Below, in pieces: positions 1 through 8,491 of a DNA stretch of 64,000 nucleotides; positions within the stretch are counted from its first letter, which is position 1, and each line of letters begins with the position of its first letter. The notes beneath the pieces were generated by a model, which ran no database searches, was not told where the DNA came from, and saw only the letters and a program-made list of their open reading frames with translations. This DNA is from Halobellus inordinatus. GTDB lineage: Archaea > Halobacteriota > Halobacteria > Halobacteriales > Haloferacaceae. The position numbers and the translations under genes are program-made. The stretch is taken from positions 1-64,000 of the forward strand of contig NZ_JANHAV010000009.1 in assembly GCF_024464655.1 (NCBI RefSeq). Reading direction: 5' to 3'.

Positions 1-158
1 ATGAGCGTGTAGTCCTGCCAGTCGCCGTAGGCGGCGAGGTAGTAGGCGTCGTCCTCCTCGTGGCGGACGTACATTCCCATCGTGTCGCGGAAGTGTTCGA
101 GCGACGCTTCGAGGTCTGGACAGTACAGCTCTGCGTGTGCAAGGGTCGCAATACCCAT
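1..158 (-). CDS. VOC-family (extradiol dioxygenase-like) protein, 3' part cut by window edge
   Basis: Only the first 52 or so codons lie in the window. The reading starts MGIATLAHAELYCPDLEASL and continues with a DTMGMYVRHEEDDAYYLAAYGDWQDYT-like stretch, which matches the N-terminal beta-alpha-beta-beta-beta module of the vicinal oxygen chelate superfamily. It resembles the N-terminus of the dioxygenase at 359-1300 (TPDLEES...DLMGMKVVEREDDTAYL), so it is probably a second ring-cleavage dioxygenase or a related VOC enzyme. A TATA-like stretch (TTATTTATTATG on the minus strand, about 178-190) sits the right distance upstream for a leaderless transcript. It is divergent from the dioxygenase gene. 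The metal ligands of the C-terminal half lie outside the window, so the activity is not assignable. Confidence 0.75.
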   Translation of the reverse strand, partial: MGIATLAHAELYCPDLEASLEHFRDTMGMYVRHEEDDAYYLAAYGDWQDYTL

Positions 159-326
159 ACACGCGGGGAGCGCATCATACATAATAAATAATTCGGTGAT
201 TCTCGGTAAATCACAAACAGCGGACTCGCACAAAGGTTCGACGGCCTCCCGGCGCGTTCCAAACCGTGGGCTCAGTCGTCGACAGCCGCACCGAACCGAC
301 GCACTCGCCGCAGTCTTAGAAAAATG

Positions 327-333
327 TATATAA
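327..333 (+). promoter_or_regulatory. TATA box of the catechol 2,3-dioxygenase gene
   Basis: TATATAAC lies about 28 nt before the ATG at 359. This is the usual archaeal spacing for a leaderless mRNA. Confidence 0.6.
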
Positions 334-358
334 CAGAACTGCAAAACTGATACACAGT

Positions 359-1300
359 ATGGCAGAACTTGCCAAACTTGGACACATAGCGTTCGAGACG
401 CCCGATCTCGAGGAATCGTTGTGGTTCTTCCGCGACCTGATGGGTATGAAGGTTGTCGAACGGGAGGACGACACCGCATATCTCTGTGCGCTCCGGGATT
501 ACGAGCACCACACGATGAGCCTCACCGAGGGCGAGAAAGGCGCCGTCGATCACATCGCGTTCCGCGCGCAGAACCCCGAATCCGTCGAGGAGTACGCAGA
601 GCGACTGGAAGAACTCGGGATGGACGTCACGTGGACCGAAGACGGTCACGAGGCGGGCATCGGCGACTCGATTATGTTCGAGCTCCCGGCGGGGCACCGC
701 TTCGAGATCTACTACGAGATGGACAAACCCGATATCGACGGAGAACAGCGCTCGAAGATCCCGATGCGGCGCTACAGCCCCGAGTACGCGAACCGCGTGT
801 ACCCCCAGCGGATCGACCACACCCACGTGCAGGACGGACAGCCCGAGAAGACCTCACAGCTCTTCGAGGAGGAGTTCGGGATGGGACTGAACGAGGTCTT
901 CAAATCCGAGGACGGCACGACCTGGGGTTGGTGGCACGCTACGACGCCGCTGCCGCACGACATCGCGGTCCACCGACTCGAAGAGGAGAAACACGAGTTC
1001 CACCACATCGCCTACCACCTCGATCACCTGCAGGATCTGTGGGACGCCGCCGACATCCTCTCGGAGAACAACATCGAGATCGACGGCGGCCCCGGCAAGC
1101 ACGCCATCACGAACGCGAACTACCTCTACGTCAAGGACCCCGCCAGTGGCATCCGTCTCGAACTGTTCGCCGGGCCAGGCTATCTCAACTTCGAGCCGGA
1201 CTGGGAGACCGTCGTCTGGCAGGAGGAAATCGGATCGGAATCCGACCACCAGTGGTTCGGCACGCAGTACAGCCTCGGCGGCATCCCGTACACCGAATAG
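359..1300 (+). CDS. Catechol 2,3-dioxygenase-type extradiol dioxygenase
   Basis: This 313-residue two-domain VOC enzyme is predicted to open a catecholic ring next to the diol using Fe(II) or Mn(II) and O2. The C-terminal catalytic module keeps the 2-His-1-Glu facial triad: H154 (RIDHTHV), H216 (EFHHIAYH) and E268 (GIRLELFAGPGYL). The second-shell acid/base His is H200 (PHDIAV) and the conserved Tyr is in NANYLYV. The tail (GPGYLNFEPDWETVVW) looks more like catechol 2,3-dioxygenases of the Bacillus type than like homoprotocatechuate dioxygenase, but either substrate is possible. It starts right after a good TATA box and is surrounded by lower meta-pathway genes on both strands. Confidence 0.88.
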   Translation: MAELAKLGHIAFETPDLEESLWFFRDLMGMKVVEREDDTAYLCALRDYEHHTMSLTEGEKGAVDHIAFRAQNPESVEEYAERLEELGMDVTWTEDGHEAGIGDSIMFELPAGHRFEIYYEMDKPDIDGEQRSKIPMRRYSPEYANRVYPQRIDHTHVQDGQPEKTSQLFEEEFGMGLNEVFKSEDGTTWGWWHATTPLPHDIAVHRLEEEKHEFHHIAYHLDHLQDLWDAADILSENNIEIDGGPGKHAITNANYLYVKDPASGIRLELFAGPGYLNFEPDWETVVWQEEIGSESDHQWFGTQYSLGGIPYTE

Positions 1301-1329
1301 CGTCGCGCCTCCGCGAACCACGCCGTCTT

Positions 1330-2112
1330 TTATTCGTCGCTGAGTCGGGCGTTGACCGTACCGATCGAGGAGAACTCGACGGAGATCACGTCGCCCGGCG
1401 CGAGATCGACGGCCGGCGTCAGCGACCCGCTCAAGACGAGATGACCGGCTTCGATCTGCTCGTCTAAGTCTGCGAGGGTGTTCGCAAGCCACGCGACCGA
1501 CCGGGCGGGGTGATCGAGCACGGCCGCACCTACGCCGGACGATTCGAGCGTACCGTTCTTGTAGAGCTTGACGCCTTCGAGCGAGAGATCCTGATCGGGA
1601 ACCGTCGTCTGCTCGCCCGTGACGTACAGCGCTGAGGAGGCGTTGTCTGCGATCGTGTCCTGGATCCGGATGTCCCAGTCGCGGACGCGGCTGTCGATGA
1701 CCTCGACGACAGGCAGCACCGAACTGGTCGCATCGAGCACGTCCAGATACGTCACCGGCGGCGAGAGCGACTCCTCCATAACGAACCCGATCTCGGGTTC
1801 GACCCGCGGCTGGAGGAGTTCGTCGCCGGGGATCTCTCGCCCCGCGACGAACATCGTATCGAGGAGGCGGCCGAAGTCGGGCTCCTCGACGCCGAGTTGT
1901 TCCTGAATACCGTCGCTCGTCAGGCCGATCTTGTGGCCGACGATCTCCGCCCCGTCGTCGAGACGGCGCTCGACGAGTCGCGTCTGGATGTCGTAGGCGT
2001 CCGACTTCGTCAGTTCGTGGTCCGCAGTGAGGCGATCGATCGGCGACTGCGTCCGAAGCGCCGTGTAGAGCGATTCGGCCAACTCCTCGCGGGTTTCTGC
2101 TGGAACTGCCAT
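1330..2112 (-). CDS. 2-oxopent-4-enoate hydratase / 4-oxalocrotonate decarboxylase family
   Basis: This 260-residue protein of the MhpD/XylJ/XylI family (FAH-like fold) begins MAVPAETREELAESLYTALR. I chose this ATG because a longer upstream reading is basic and lacks homology to the paralogue at 7508. Family marks are VGHKIGLTSDGIQEQLGV, the acidic metal-binding stretch PRVEPEIGFVMEE, and GVGAAVLDHPARSVAWLAN. The enzyme adds water to 2-hydroxypenta-2,4-dienoate or decarboxylates 4-oxalocrotonate, and the two family branches cannot be separated by eye. It converges with the dioxygenase gene, with only 29 nt between the two stops. The second copy at 7508-8293 suggests one hydratase and one decarboxylase, as in bacterial meta operons. 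Confidence 0.85.
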   Translation of the reverse strand: MAVPAETREELAESLYTALRTQSPIDRLTADHELTKSDAYDIQTRLVERRLDDGAEIVGHKIGLTSDGIQEQLGVEEPDFGRLLDTMFVAGREIPGDELLQPRVEPEIGFVMEESLSPPVTYLDVLDATSSVLPVVEVIDSRVRDWDIRIQDTIADNASSALYVTGEQTTVPDQDLSLEGVKLYKNGTLESSGVGAAVLDHPARSVAWLANTLADLDEQIEAGHLVLSGSLTPAVDLAPGDVISVEFSSIGTVNARLSDE

Positions 2113-2220
2113 ATGCTCGCTACTGAGTCGGGCATCAAATAGGTTGGTGTCCGGCATCCGAACGCGGGCCGCGAACGCTGACCCCCGTGATTTATGTCGA
2201 CGCCTGCCCCGCCTTGGAGT

Positions 2221-2607
2221 ATGGACGTAATTCACAGCGCGATTTGGGTATCGGACATCGACGAGACGCTCGACTTCTACGTCGGCGCGCTCGGCCTAGA
2301 GAAGACCAACGAGTTCGTCGGCGGCGACGACGCCCGGAACGTCTACGTCCGCGGCGAGAGCGACGCCGAGATCCAGTTCAAACACAAGCCCGGTCACGAC
2401 CTCGGCGAGCAGACCCGCGCCCGCTTCGACCACCTCGCGCTCGAAGTCGACGACACCGACGCGGAGGTCGAGCGCCTGCAAGAGGATACCGAGACAGAAC
2501 TGCTCCGCGGCCCGCTCGACTCCACGGGCGCGAGCGCGCGCGTCGCCTTCATCACGGACCCGGACGGCCACGTGATCGAACTGGTCGAGCCGCGAGAAGA
2601 TCTCTAA
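2221..2607 (+). CDS. Glyoxalase/VOC single-domain protein
   Basis: The 128-residue protein starts MDVIHSAIWVSDIDETLDFY and has one complete VOC module: betaalpha-beta-beta-beta with HSAIWVSDIDETLDFYVGALG, FDHLALEVDD and a C-terminal FITDPDGHVIELVEP. His at position 5, His in FDHLALEV and Glu in HVIELVE are plausible metal ligands. This resembles lactoylglutathione lyase-like proteins, but single-module members also act as dioxygenases, epimerases or resistance proteins, so the substrate is unknown. The ATG at 2221 aligns with the family start better than the longer reading from 2194. The stop codon TAA (2605-2607) is also the target duplication of a palindromic element that follows. Confidence 0.8.
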   Translation: MDVIHSAIWVSDIDETLDFYVGALGLEKTNEFVGGDDARNVYVRGESDAEIQFKHKPGHDLGEQTRARFDHLALEVDDTDAEVERLQEDTETELLRGPLDSTGASARVAFITDPDGHVIELVEPREDL

Positions 2608-2685
2608 TAGGGATTATCGTAACTGTTCAGAGACTCTCGCCGTACCGTCCGGCGAGACATCTATGCAGACGTACGATAATCCCTA
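2608..2685. mobile_element. 78-bp MITE-like palindrome with TAA target duplication
   Basis: Perfect terminal inverted repeats start TAGGGATTATCGTA at 2608 and end with the complement TACGATAATCCCTA at 2685. A nested 8-bp hairpin (TCTCGCCG at 2635-2642, CGGCGAGA at 2650-2657) occupies the middle. The element is bracketed by TAA at 2605-2607 and 2686-2688, a likely 3-bp target site duplication, and the first TAA is the stop codon of the upstream VOC gene. It lies between convergent genes, so it may also act as a bidirectional terminator. It has no coding capacity. Confidence 0.65.
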
Positions 2686-2737
2686 TAAGTTCCGAGAACC
2701 GGAGAGACAGAAAAACGAAACCGCGGTCGATTTGCCG

Positions 2738-3781
2738 TCAGTCGTCCGAGGCCGCTTCGGCGGCTTCGGCGTCTTTCTCGCTGGCGAGTCGCGAGGCGAC
2801 GTCGGTGATCAGGTCCTCCTGACCGCCGACGACCTCCATCTCGCCGAGTTCGATCAGGATCTCGCGGGGGTCGATGTCGTACTTTTCGCCCGCGCGACGG
2901 GTGTGCCGGAGGAACGAGGAGTAGACGCCGGCGTAGCCCAAAAGCAGCGAGTCGTTGTCGAGTTCGGGCATCTCGTCGTCGGAGATCATCGGGACGAGGA
3001 CGTCCTCGGCGGCGTCCATCGTGCCGAAGAAGTCCGGGTTGACGTCGTAGCCGGCTTTCTCCAGTGTACCGACGAGCACCTCCATCTGGGCGTTGCCCGA
3101 GCCCGCACCGAGCCCACGTAGACAACCGTCGATCGTCACCGCGCCGGAATCGAGCGCCGCGAGCGAGTTGCCGATCGCGAGCCCGAGGTTGTTGTGAGCG
3201 TGAAAGCCCACGTCGATCGAGAGTTCGTCGGCGAGCAGACTGACGCGGTCGCGGACGTCGCTCGGCAGCAACGCGCCGGCGGAATCCATCACGTAGACGG
3301 CGTCGGCGCCGTAGCTCTCCATCAGTTGGGCCTGTTCGAGAACCGTTTCGGGCTCTGCCATATGCGAGAGCATCAGGAGGCCGTTCGCTTCGAGGCCCTG
3401 GTCTTTGACGTACTCGAAGTGCTCCTCGGAGACGTCGGCCTCGGTGACGTGGGTCGCGATCCGGCAGATGTCCGCCCCGTGATCGATCGCCATATCGATC
3501 TCCTCGATCGTACCGATGCCGGGCAGCATCAGGACCGACAGCTCGGTGTCAGTGAGTTCCGGCGTCACGGCGTCGAGGTACTCCTCGGTGCTGGCCGCCG
3601 AGAAGCCGTAGTTGATCGAGGAGCCGCCCATTCCGTCGCCGTGAGAGACCTCGACGACGTCCATCTCGGCCGCGTTCAGGGCGCCCGCGACGTCTGCCAT
3701 CTCCTCGGGCGTGAACTGGTGGTCGACGGCGTGCATCCCGTCGCGGAGCGTCATATCGACCAGCCGGACCGAATCAGTCAT
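2738..3781 (-). CDS. mhpE: 4-hydroxy-2-oxovalerate aldolase
   Basis: This 347-residue DRE-TIM metallolyase splits 4-hydroxy-2-oxopentanoate into pyruvate and acetaldehyde. The N-terminus shows the family signature [20 protein letters not shown], with the catalytic Arg/Asp pair and an active-site His. The metal-binding motif [14 protein letters not shown] follows. The C-terminal helical communication domain that docks on the dehydrogenase is present ([21 protein letters not shown]). Start [10 protein letters not shown] was chosen because it overlaps the end of the upstream dehydrogenase gene by 8 nt, which implies translational coupling and matches the bifunctional DmpFG complex that channels acetaldehyde. 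Confidence 0.92.
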   Translation of the reverse strand: MTDSVRLVDMTLRDGMHAVDHQFTPEEMADVAGALNAAEMDVVEVSHGDGMGGSSINYGFSAASTEEYLDAVTPELTDTELSVLMLPGIGTIEEIDMAIDHGADICRIATHVTEADVSEEHFEYVKDQGLEANGLLMLSHMAEPETVLEQAQLMESYGADAVYVMDSAGALLPSDVRDRVSLLADELSIDVGFHAHNNLGLAIGNSLAALDSGAVTIDGCLRGLGAGSGNAQMEVLVGTLEKAGYDVNPDFFGTMDAAEDVLVPMISDDEMPELDNDSLLLGYAGVYSSFLRHTRRAGEKYDIDPREILIELGEMEVVGGQEDLITDVASRLASEKDAEAAEAASDD

Positions 3782-4715
3782 CGCTGACACCTCCGATGGG
3801 GCTGGCGTCGACTGGCTGCTGTGCGATCCGTTCGGCGGCACCGAGTGCTGCGCTTGTCATAATGTCGAGGTTGCCCGCGTACGGCGGGAGATGTTGGCCC
3901 TCGCCCTCGACTTCGATCATCGTGGTGAGGATGATCGAGTCGCCGAGGTCGAAGGCGACGTCGTCTTGGTCTTTGACTGTCGGTTCGAGCGTGACCTCGT
4001 AGCCGGGGACGTACGTCTGGACGTCCGCTTCGATACGGGAGACAGAGTCGCGGACCTCGTCGACGTCCGTGTTCTCGTCGACCATCGTGTAGACGGTGTT
4101 CCGCATCATAATCGGCGGCTCCGCCGGGTTCAGGGTGATGATCGCCTTCCCGTCGTCGGCCCCGCCGACCTCTTCGAGTCCCGCCGCGGTCGTCTGGGTG
4201 AACTTGTCGATGTTACCTCTCGTGCCCGGGCCGGCGCTCTTCGAGGCGATGTGCGAGATCATCTCGGCGTACTCGACGTTCGAGACGCGGTTGACGGCGT
4301 GGACGAGCGGGATCGTCGCCTGGCCGCCGCAGGTGACCATATTGATGTTCTGCGTCTCGCCGATCACGTCGTCGAGGTTGACGACGGGAACGGTGTAGGG
4401 ACCGATCGCGGCCGGCGTGAGATCGATCGCGAACAGACCGAGGTCCTCGTAGACCGGCGCGTGCTGTTCGTGAATGCCCGCGCTCGTGGCCTCGAAGACG
4501 ATGTCGAACTCGTCTGCGTGTTCTTCGATGCTGTCGATGCCTTCGGTGCCGACGTCGATCCCCTGCTCGACGGCGGCCTGGAGTCCTTCGGACTCCTCGA
4601 CCGGGAAGATACCTACCATCCGCTGGAGGTCGATATTCTCACTCCGGTCGAGAATCTTGTACATCAGGTCGGTTCCGATGTTACCCGGACCGACTATCGC
4701 CGCATCTAACGACAT
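3774..4715 (-). CDS. mhpF: Acetaldehyde dehydrogenase (acetylating), DmpF/MhpF type
   Basis: The 313-residue enzyme oxidises acetaldehyde from the aldolase to acetyl-CoA with NAD+ and CoA. It opens with a Rossmann nucleotide motif ([10 protein letters not shown]) right after the chosen start MSLDAAIVG. The catalytic Cys is C129 in [15 protein letters not shown]. The C-terminal part holds the family stretch [16 protein letters not shown]. The upstream in-frame extension is not family-like and was rejected. It is the first gene of a two-gene operon with the aldolase (8-nt overlap), the last two steps of the meta-cleavage pathway. Confidence 0.92.
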   Translation of the reverse strand: MSLDAAIVGPGNIGTDLMYKILDRSENIDLQRMVGIFPVEESEGLQAAVEQGIDVGTEGIDSIEEHADEFDIVFEATSAGIHEQHAPVYEDLGLFAIDLTPAAIGPYTVPVVNLDDVIGETQNINMVTCGGQATIPLVHAVNRVSNVEYAEMISHIASKSAGPGTRGNIDKFTQTTAAGLEEVGGADDGKAIITLNPAEPPIMMRNTVYTMVDENTDVDEVRDSVSRIEADVQTYVPGYEVTLEPTVKDQDDVAFDLGDSIILTTMIEVEGEGQHLPPYAGNLDIMTSAALGAAERIAQQPVDASPIGGVSDD

Positions 4716-4905
4716 ATCGTTCGGTAGGAATTTATCGTACAAATAACTTCGCCCACGGTACGCGAGCAGATCGGGTAGGTCGGTGGGAAAATCCCGCGCG
4801 AAACGCGGATACGGACTCCGTACTGTCAATCACGCGATCCGAATGCGACCGCCGAATATGATGCGTACCCGAAAGTTCAAGCGATTTGCAGCGGTACTCG
4901 ACGAT

Positions 4906-5694
4906 ATGGGAGACGACCTCAGTATCGGAGACGACTTCACGTCGCGACTCCGCGCGTGCGAACCGGTCGCCGGCTGTTGGATCTCGATCGGCCATCCCGC
5001 CAGCGCCGAACTCCTCGCCGGCGTCGGCTACGACTTCGCCGTACTGGACGGCGAACACACCGAGATGACGCTGGAAGCGCTGGCGACGGTGGTCCGGGCT
5101 GTCGCTGCCGCGGGCACGGACACGGTCCCGATCGTTCGCGTCGCCTCGAACGATCCGACCGAGGTGAAGCGCGTCCTCGACCTCGGTCCGGTGGGCGTGA
5201 TGGTGCCGTCCGTCGAGACGGCCGCGGAGGCCGAACGCGCCGTCGACGCCTGCACCTATCGACCGCACGGGCGCCGCGGCGTCGCGGGCTACCGTGCGGC
5301 CGGCTACGGCGCGAACCTGCAGGAGTACGTCGAATCGGCGAGCGAGGAGGTGCTGACGATCGTGCAGGTGGAGTCCGAGCGGGGCGTCGAGAACGTCGCG
5401 GAGATCGCCGCAGTCAACGGCGTCGACGCGCTGTTCATCGGCCCGGTCGACCTCTCGGCCTCGCTGGACGTGTTCGGCGACTACGACGCCGACGCGATGC
5501 AGGACGCGGTCGAGCGGATCGTCGACGCGGCGGACGAGGCGAATACGCCAGTTGGCACGCTCGCGACGAGCCGTGCGGAAGTCGGCGTCCGCGACGACTG
5601 GGGCGTCGACTTCCTGGCGATGGGGCCGGATCTGGCGATGCTCGGTGAGACCGCCCGGGATTACCTCTCGACGTACCGCGGGCGGCACGAATAG
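4906..5694 (+). CDS. HpcH/HpaI-family aldolase
   Basis: This 262-residue class II pyruvate aldolase (TIM barrel of the phosphoenolpyruvate/citrate lyase beta superfamily) has the family sequence GCWISIGHPASAELLAGVGYDFAVLDGEHTEM. Metal-binding Glu is in IVQVESERGVENV and Asp in LFIGPVDLSASL, with an Arg in HGRRGVAGYRAAGYG. Family members cleave 2,4-dihydroxyhept-2-enedioate or similar 2-oxo-hydroxy acids. Start MGDDLSIGDDF was preferred because the longer reading adds a basic stretch with no homology. It diverges from the mhpFE operon. It could serve a homoprotocatechuate branch or a sugar-acid route instead. Confidence 0.82.
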   Translation: MGDDLSIGDDFTSRLRACEPVAGCWISIGHPASAELLAGVGYDFAVLDGEHTEMTLEALATVVRAVAAAGTDTVPIVRVASNDPTEVKRVLDLGPVGVMVPSVETAAEAERAVDACTYRPHGRRGVAGYRAAGYGANLQEYVESASEEVLTIVQVESERGVENVAEIAAVNGVDALFIGPVDLSASLDVFGDYDADAMQDAVERIVDAADEANTPVGTLATSRAEVGVRDDWGVDFLAMGPDLAMLGETARDYLSTYRGRHE

Positions 5695-5711
5695 TAGCGA
5701 TGCTGTCGGTG

Positions 5712-5736
5712 TCAGATCAGATCAGGTCAGGTCAGG
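5712..5736. repeat. Short tandem pentanucleotide repeat
   Basis: Five head-to-tail units TCAGA, TCAGA, TCAGG, TCAGG, TCAGG lie in the 86-bp gap between convergent genes. No function is evident. Confidence 0.7.
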
Positions 5737-5780
5737 AGTAGAACGACGTGAGAGAAGCAGAGTCCTGGCGTCAGTCCCTT

Positions 5781-7265
5781 TTAGAAGGGGTACTCGCGTG
5801 GTTCGCGCTGGACGGACGTCCACTTGGTCTGGGTGAACTCGTCGATGATCCACTTGCCGTTGTAGCGGCCCATCCCCGAGTCTTTCACCCCGCCGAAGGG
5901 GACGTGTGGTTCGACGTTGACAGTCTGGTCGTTGACGTGGACCATCCCGGCCTCGATCCGGTCGGCGATGTCGCGAGCGCGGCCACGATCGGCTGAGTGA
6001 ACCGACGCTGCGAGGCCGTACTCGGTGTCGTTTGCGAGTTCGACCGCTTCGTCGTCGTCGCTGAAGGGGATGATCGGCGCGACGGGTCCAAAGTGCTCGT
6101 TGCACGCGGCGGCCATCTCGTTGGTGACGTTCGTGAGGACGGTCGGCTCGACGAACAGGCCCTCGCCAGCACCGCCGGTTTCGAGAGTCGCCCCCTGCTC
6201 GACGGTGCGGTCGATGTAGTCGAGCATCTCCTCGCGCTGGTCCGCGTTGATGATCGGGCCGATCACGACGTCGTCGTCGAGCGGGTCGCCGATCTTCAGT
6301 TCGGCGGCGCGCTCGGCGAGTCGTTCGGCGTACTCGTCGTAGATCGACTCGTGGACGAGGTGGCGGTTGATCGAGATGCAGACCTGTCCCTGATTCCAGA
6401 ACGAGCCGAAGACGCCCGCATCGATCGCCGCGTCGAGGTCGGCGTCTTCGAGCACGACGTGGGGGTTGTTGCCGCCGAGTTCTAAAGCGGGGAACGCGAA
6501 GTGATCGACCGCGTTCTGGCCGACCATCTGCCCGACTGGGGTCGATCCGGTGAAAGCGATGACTTCACAGTCGGGGTGCGAGGCGACGCGGTCGCCGGCC
6601 TCGGGGCCGGTCCCGGTGACGACGTTCAGGACGCCCTCGGGGAGGCCGGCCATCTCGAAGAGGCGCGCGAGCAGCAACCCACCGGAGATCGACGTCTCCT
6701 GTGCGGGCTTGAGCACGACGCTGTTTCCGAGCGCGATGGCGGGCGCGACCGCGCGGATCGAGAGCTTCAACGGGACGTTCCACGGCGAGATCACGCCGAC
6801 GACGCCGACTGGCTCGCGCTGGATGATGTTCTCTTTGCCGGGGATCTTCGACTGATTGTGCCCGCCGGAGGAGCGAAACGCGAAGGATGCCGCGTCGTGA
6901 ACGAAAGTGATAGTCCCGCCGACTTCGATGTCCTGGCGCGGCTTCGTTCCGCCGCTCTCGACGGCGAGAATCTCTCGGATTTCGTCCTCGTACTCCTCGA
7001 TGAGGGTCGCCGCGCGGCGGACGACGGCGGCGCGTTCGTCGGGGGTCGTCTCCTCCCACTCCGCCTGGGCCCGCGTAGCGGCCTCGAAGGCGCGATCGAC
7101 ATCGTCGACTGAGGCCGCCGGGACCTCCGTGACGGACTCGCCGGTCGCGGGGTTCGTCACGTCGATTCGGTCTCTGTCGTCGGGCGTTTCCCACTCACCA
7201 TCGATGTAGAGGGCGTTCCAGAAGGCGTCGATCGAGATCTCCCGGGATACCTCACTCTCGGACAT
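5781..7265 (-). CDS. NAD(P)-dependent aldehyde dehydrogenase (muconic semialdehyde dehydrogenase candidate)
   Basis: This full-length 494-residue ALDH superfamily enzyme has the oxyanion Asn N163 in SPWNVPLKLSI, the general base E262 in LELGGNNPHV, the catalytic C296 in NQGQVCISINR, and the cofactor motif FTGSTPVGQ. C-terminal VPFGGVKDSGMGRYNGKW is the usual dimerisation and active-site end. In this context it would oxidise 2-hydroxymuconic or 2-aminomuconic semialdehyde to the dicarboxylate. Benzaldehyde dehydrogenase-like activity is an alternative. A TATA-like TATTATTTTAC on the minus strand near 7288-7298 lies upstream, so it is probably monocistronic and shares a divergent control region with the hydratase at 7508. 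Confidence 0.85.
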   Translation of the reverse strand: MSESEVSREISIDAFWNALYIDGEWETPDDRDRIDVTNPATGESVTEVPAASVDDVDRAFEAATRAQAEWEETTPDERAAVVRRAATLIEEYEDEIREILAVESGGTKPRQDIEVGGTITFVHDAASFAFRSSGGHNQSKIPGKENIIQREPVGVVGVISPWNVPLKLSIRAVAPAIALGNSVVLKPAQETSISGGLLLARLFEMAGLPEGVLNVVTGTGPEAGDRVASHPDCEVIAFTGSTPVGQMVGQNAVDHFAFPALELGGNNPHVVLEDADLDAAIDAGVFGSFWNQGQVCISINRHLVHESIYDEYAERLAERAAELKIGDPLDDDVVIGPIINADQREEMLDYIDRTVEQGATLETGGAGEGLFVEPTVLTNVTNEMAAACNEHFGPVAPIIPFSDDDEAVELANDTEYGLAASVHSADRGRARDIADRIEAGMVHVNDQTVNVEPHVPFGGVKDSGMGRYNGKWIIDEFTQTKWTSVQREPREYPF

Positions 7266-7474
7266 ACACGTCTACGAACACGTCCCACGAGTAAAATAAT
7301 ACCGACCCCGGAACTGGTTGCTCATTGTGGATCGAAGTCATAAATGTAACCATATTCAGTTACTCAACTCCAGTGTGCAGGCGAAGCAGGATCGCCGTGC
7401 ACCCGTGGACTGGTTTCGATCCGAAAACGGGACTGGGCCAACTCGCGGAGCGAACGTCGCTGTGAGTGTCGAAA

Positions 7475-7481
7475 GTATAAT
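7475..7481 (+). promoter_or_regulatory. BRE/TATA promoter of the second hydratase gene
   Basis: CGAAAGTATAAT (BRE-like CGAAA followed by the TATA box at 7475-7481) is about 29 nt before the ATG at 7508. This is a textbook haloarchaeal leaderless promoter. Confidence 0.65.
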
Positions 7482-7507
7482 GAATGCACCAGCGAACGTA
7501 GGAACGT

Positions 7508-8293
7508 ATGCCACTCAGCCAGGACGAGATCGACCGCTTCGCGACGACACTGTACGAGGCCTACGACGAGAAAGAGCCGATCGCGCCGCTATCGGACGAG
7601 ACCGAATTTTCGACCGAAGACGCCTACCGCATCCAGTTCGAGGTGTTCGACCGACTCAGCGAAGGCGGCCGCGAGGACATCGTCGGCCACAAACTCGGAC
7701 TCGTCAGCGAGGCGAAACAGGAACAGCTCGGGATCCCGGAACCGATCTTCGGGTATGTCGCCCACGAAACGGTACTGGATAACGAGCCCGTGCCGACCGC
7801 AGAGATGATCTCGCCCCGCATCGAGGCCGAGATCGGTTTCATCCTCGACGAAGACCTCACCGCACCGGTCTCGACGATGGACGTCCTCACGTCGACGCGG
7901 GCCGTCGTCCCAGTCGTCGAGATCCTCGAAAGCCGCTTCCAGGGTTGGTCGATCCCCTCGGCACAGGACGTGATCGCCGACCTCACATCCGCCGGCAAGG
8001 TCATCGTCGGCGAGCAGTACCGCGACGTCACTGACCTCGATCTGAAGATGGAGGGCGTCGCCGTCTCGGTGAACGGTGAGGTCGAAGCGACGGGCCTCGG
8101 TGCGGACATTATGGGTAATCCCGCGCGACCGGTGGCGTGGCTCGCCGACCGTCTGGCGGACGTCGACGACGGACTCCGCGAGGGCGAACTCGTGATGAGC
8201 GGCGGCATCACCGCAGCCATCGACATCGAACCCGGCGACGTCTACAACGTCGAGTTCTCGAACCTGGGCTCGATCGAAGTCCGCGCCGAGTAG
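7508..8293 (+). CDS. Second 2-oxopent-4-enoate hydratase / 4-oxalocrotonate decarboxylase paralogue
   Basis: This 261-residue protein is clearly paralogous to the product of 1330-2112: MPLSQDEIDRFATTLYEAYDE, VGHKLGLVSEAKQEQLGI, PRIEAEIGFILDEDL and GLGADIMGNPARPVAWLAD. In bacterial meta-cleavage operons, a decarboxylase (XylI) and a hydratase (XylJ) from this one family act as a complex. Two copies here fit that division, but which copy does which is not visible. It has its own leaderless promoter and faces the ALDH gene divergently. Confidence 0.85.
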   Translation: MPLSQDEIDRFATTLYEAYDEKEPIAPLSDETEFSTEDAYRIQFEVFDRLSEGGREDIVGHKLGLVSEAKQEQLGIPEPIFGYVAHETVLDNEPVPTAEMISPRIEAEIGFILDEDLTAPVSTMDVLTSTRAVVPVVEILESRFQGWSIPSAQDVIADLTSAGKVIVGEQYRDVTDLDLKMEGVAVSVNGEVEATGLGADIMGNPARPVAWLADRLADVDDGLREGELVMSGGITAAIDIEPGDVYNVEFSNLGSIEVRAE

Positions 8294-8491
8294 CGAATCC
8301 ACGCCCTCTGGTTTTCTTTTTGAAAACGGTGTGGGATGAGAGGGCGAAACGCGGTAGCTGCCGCTACAGGACTATTTACAGCTATATCTGGTTTGGAAAT
8401 AACACGCGTACGCCTGTTTGAACGGAATTAAACGACGTTTTTGAGAGTGTTCGTCACCGGGAAAATTCTGAATACGAAAACGCGCCCCCGA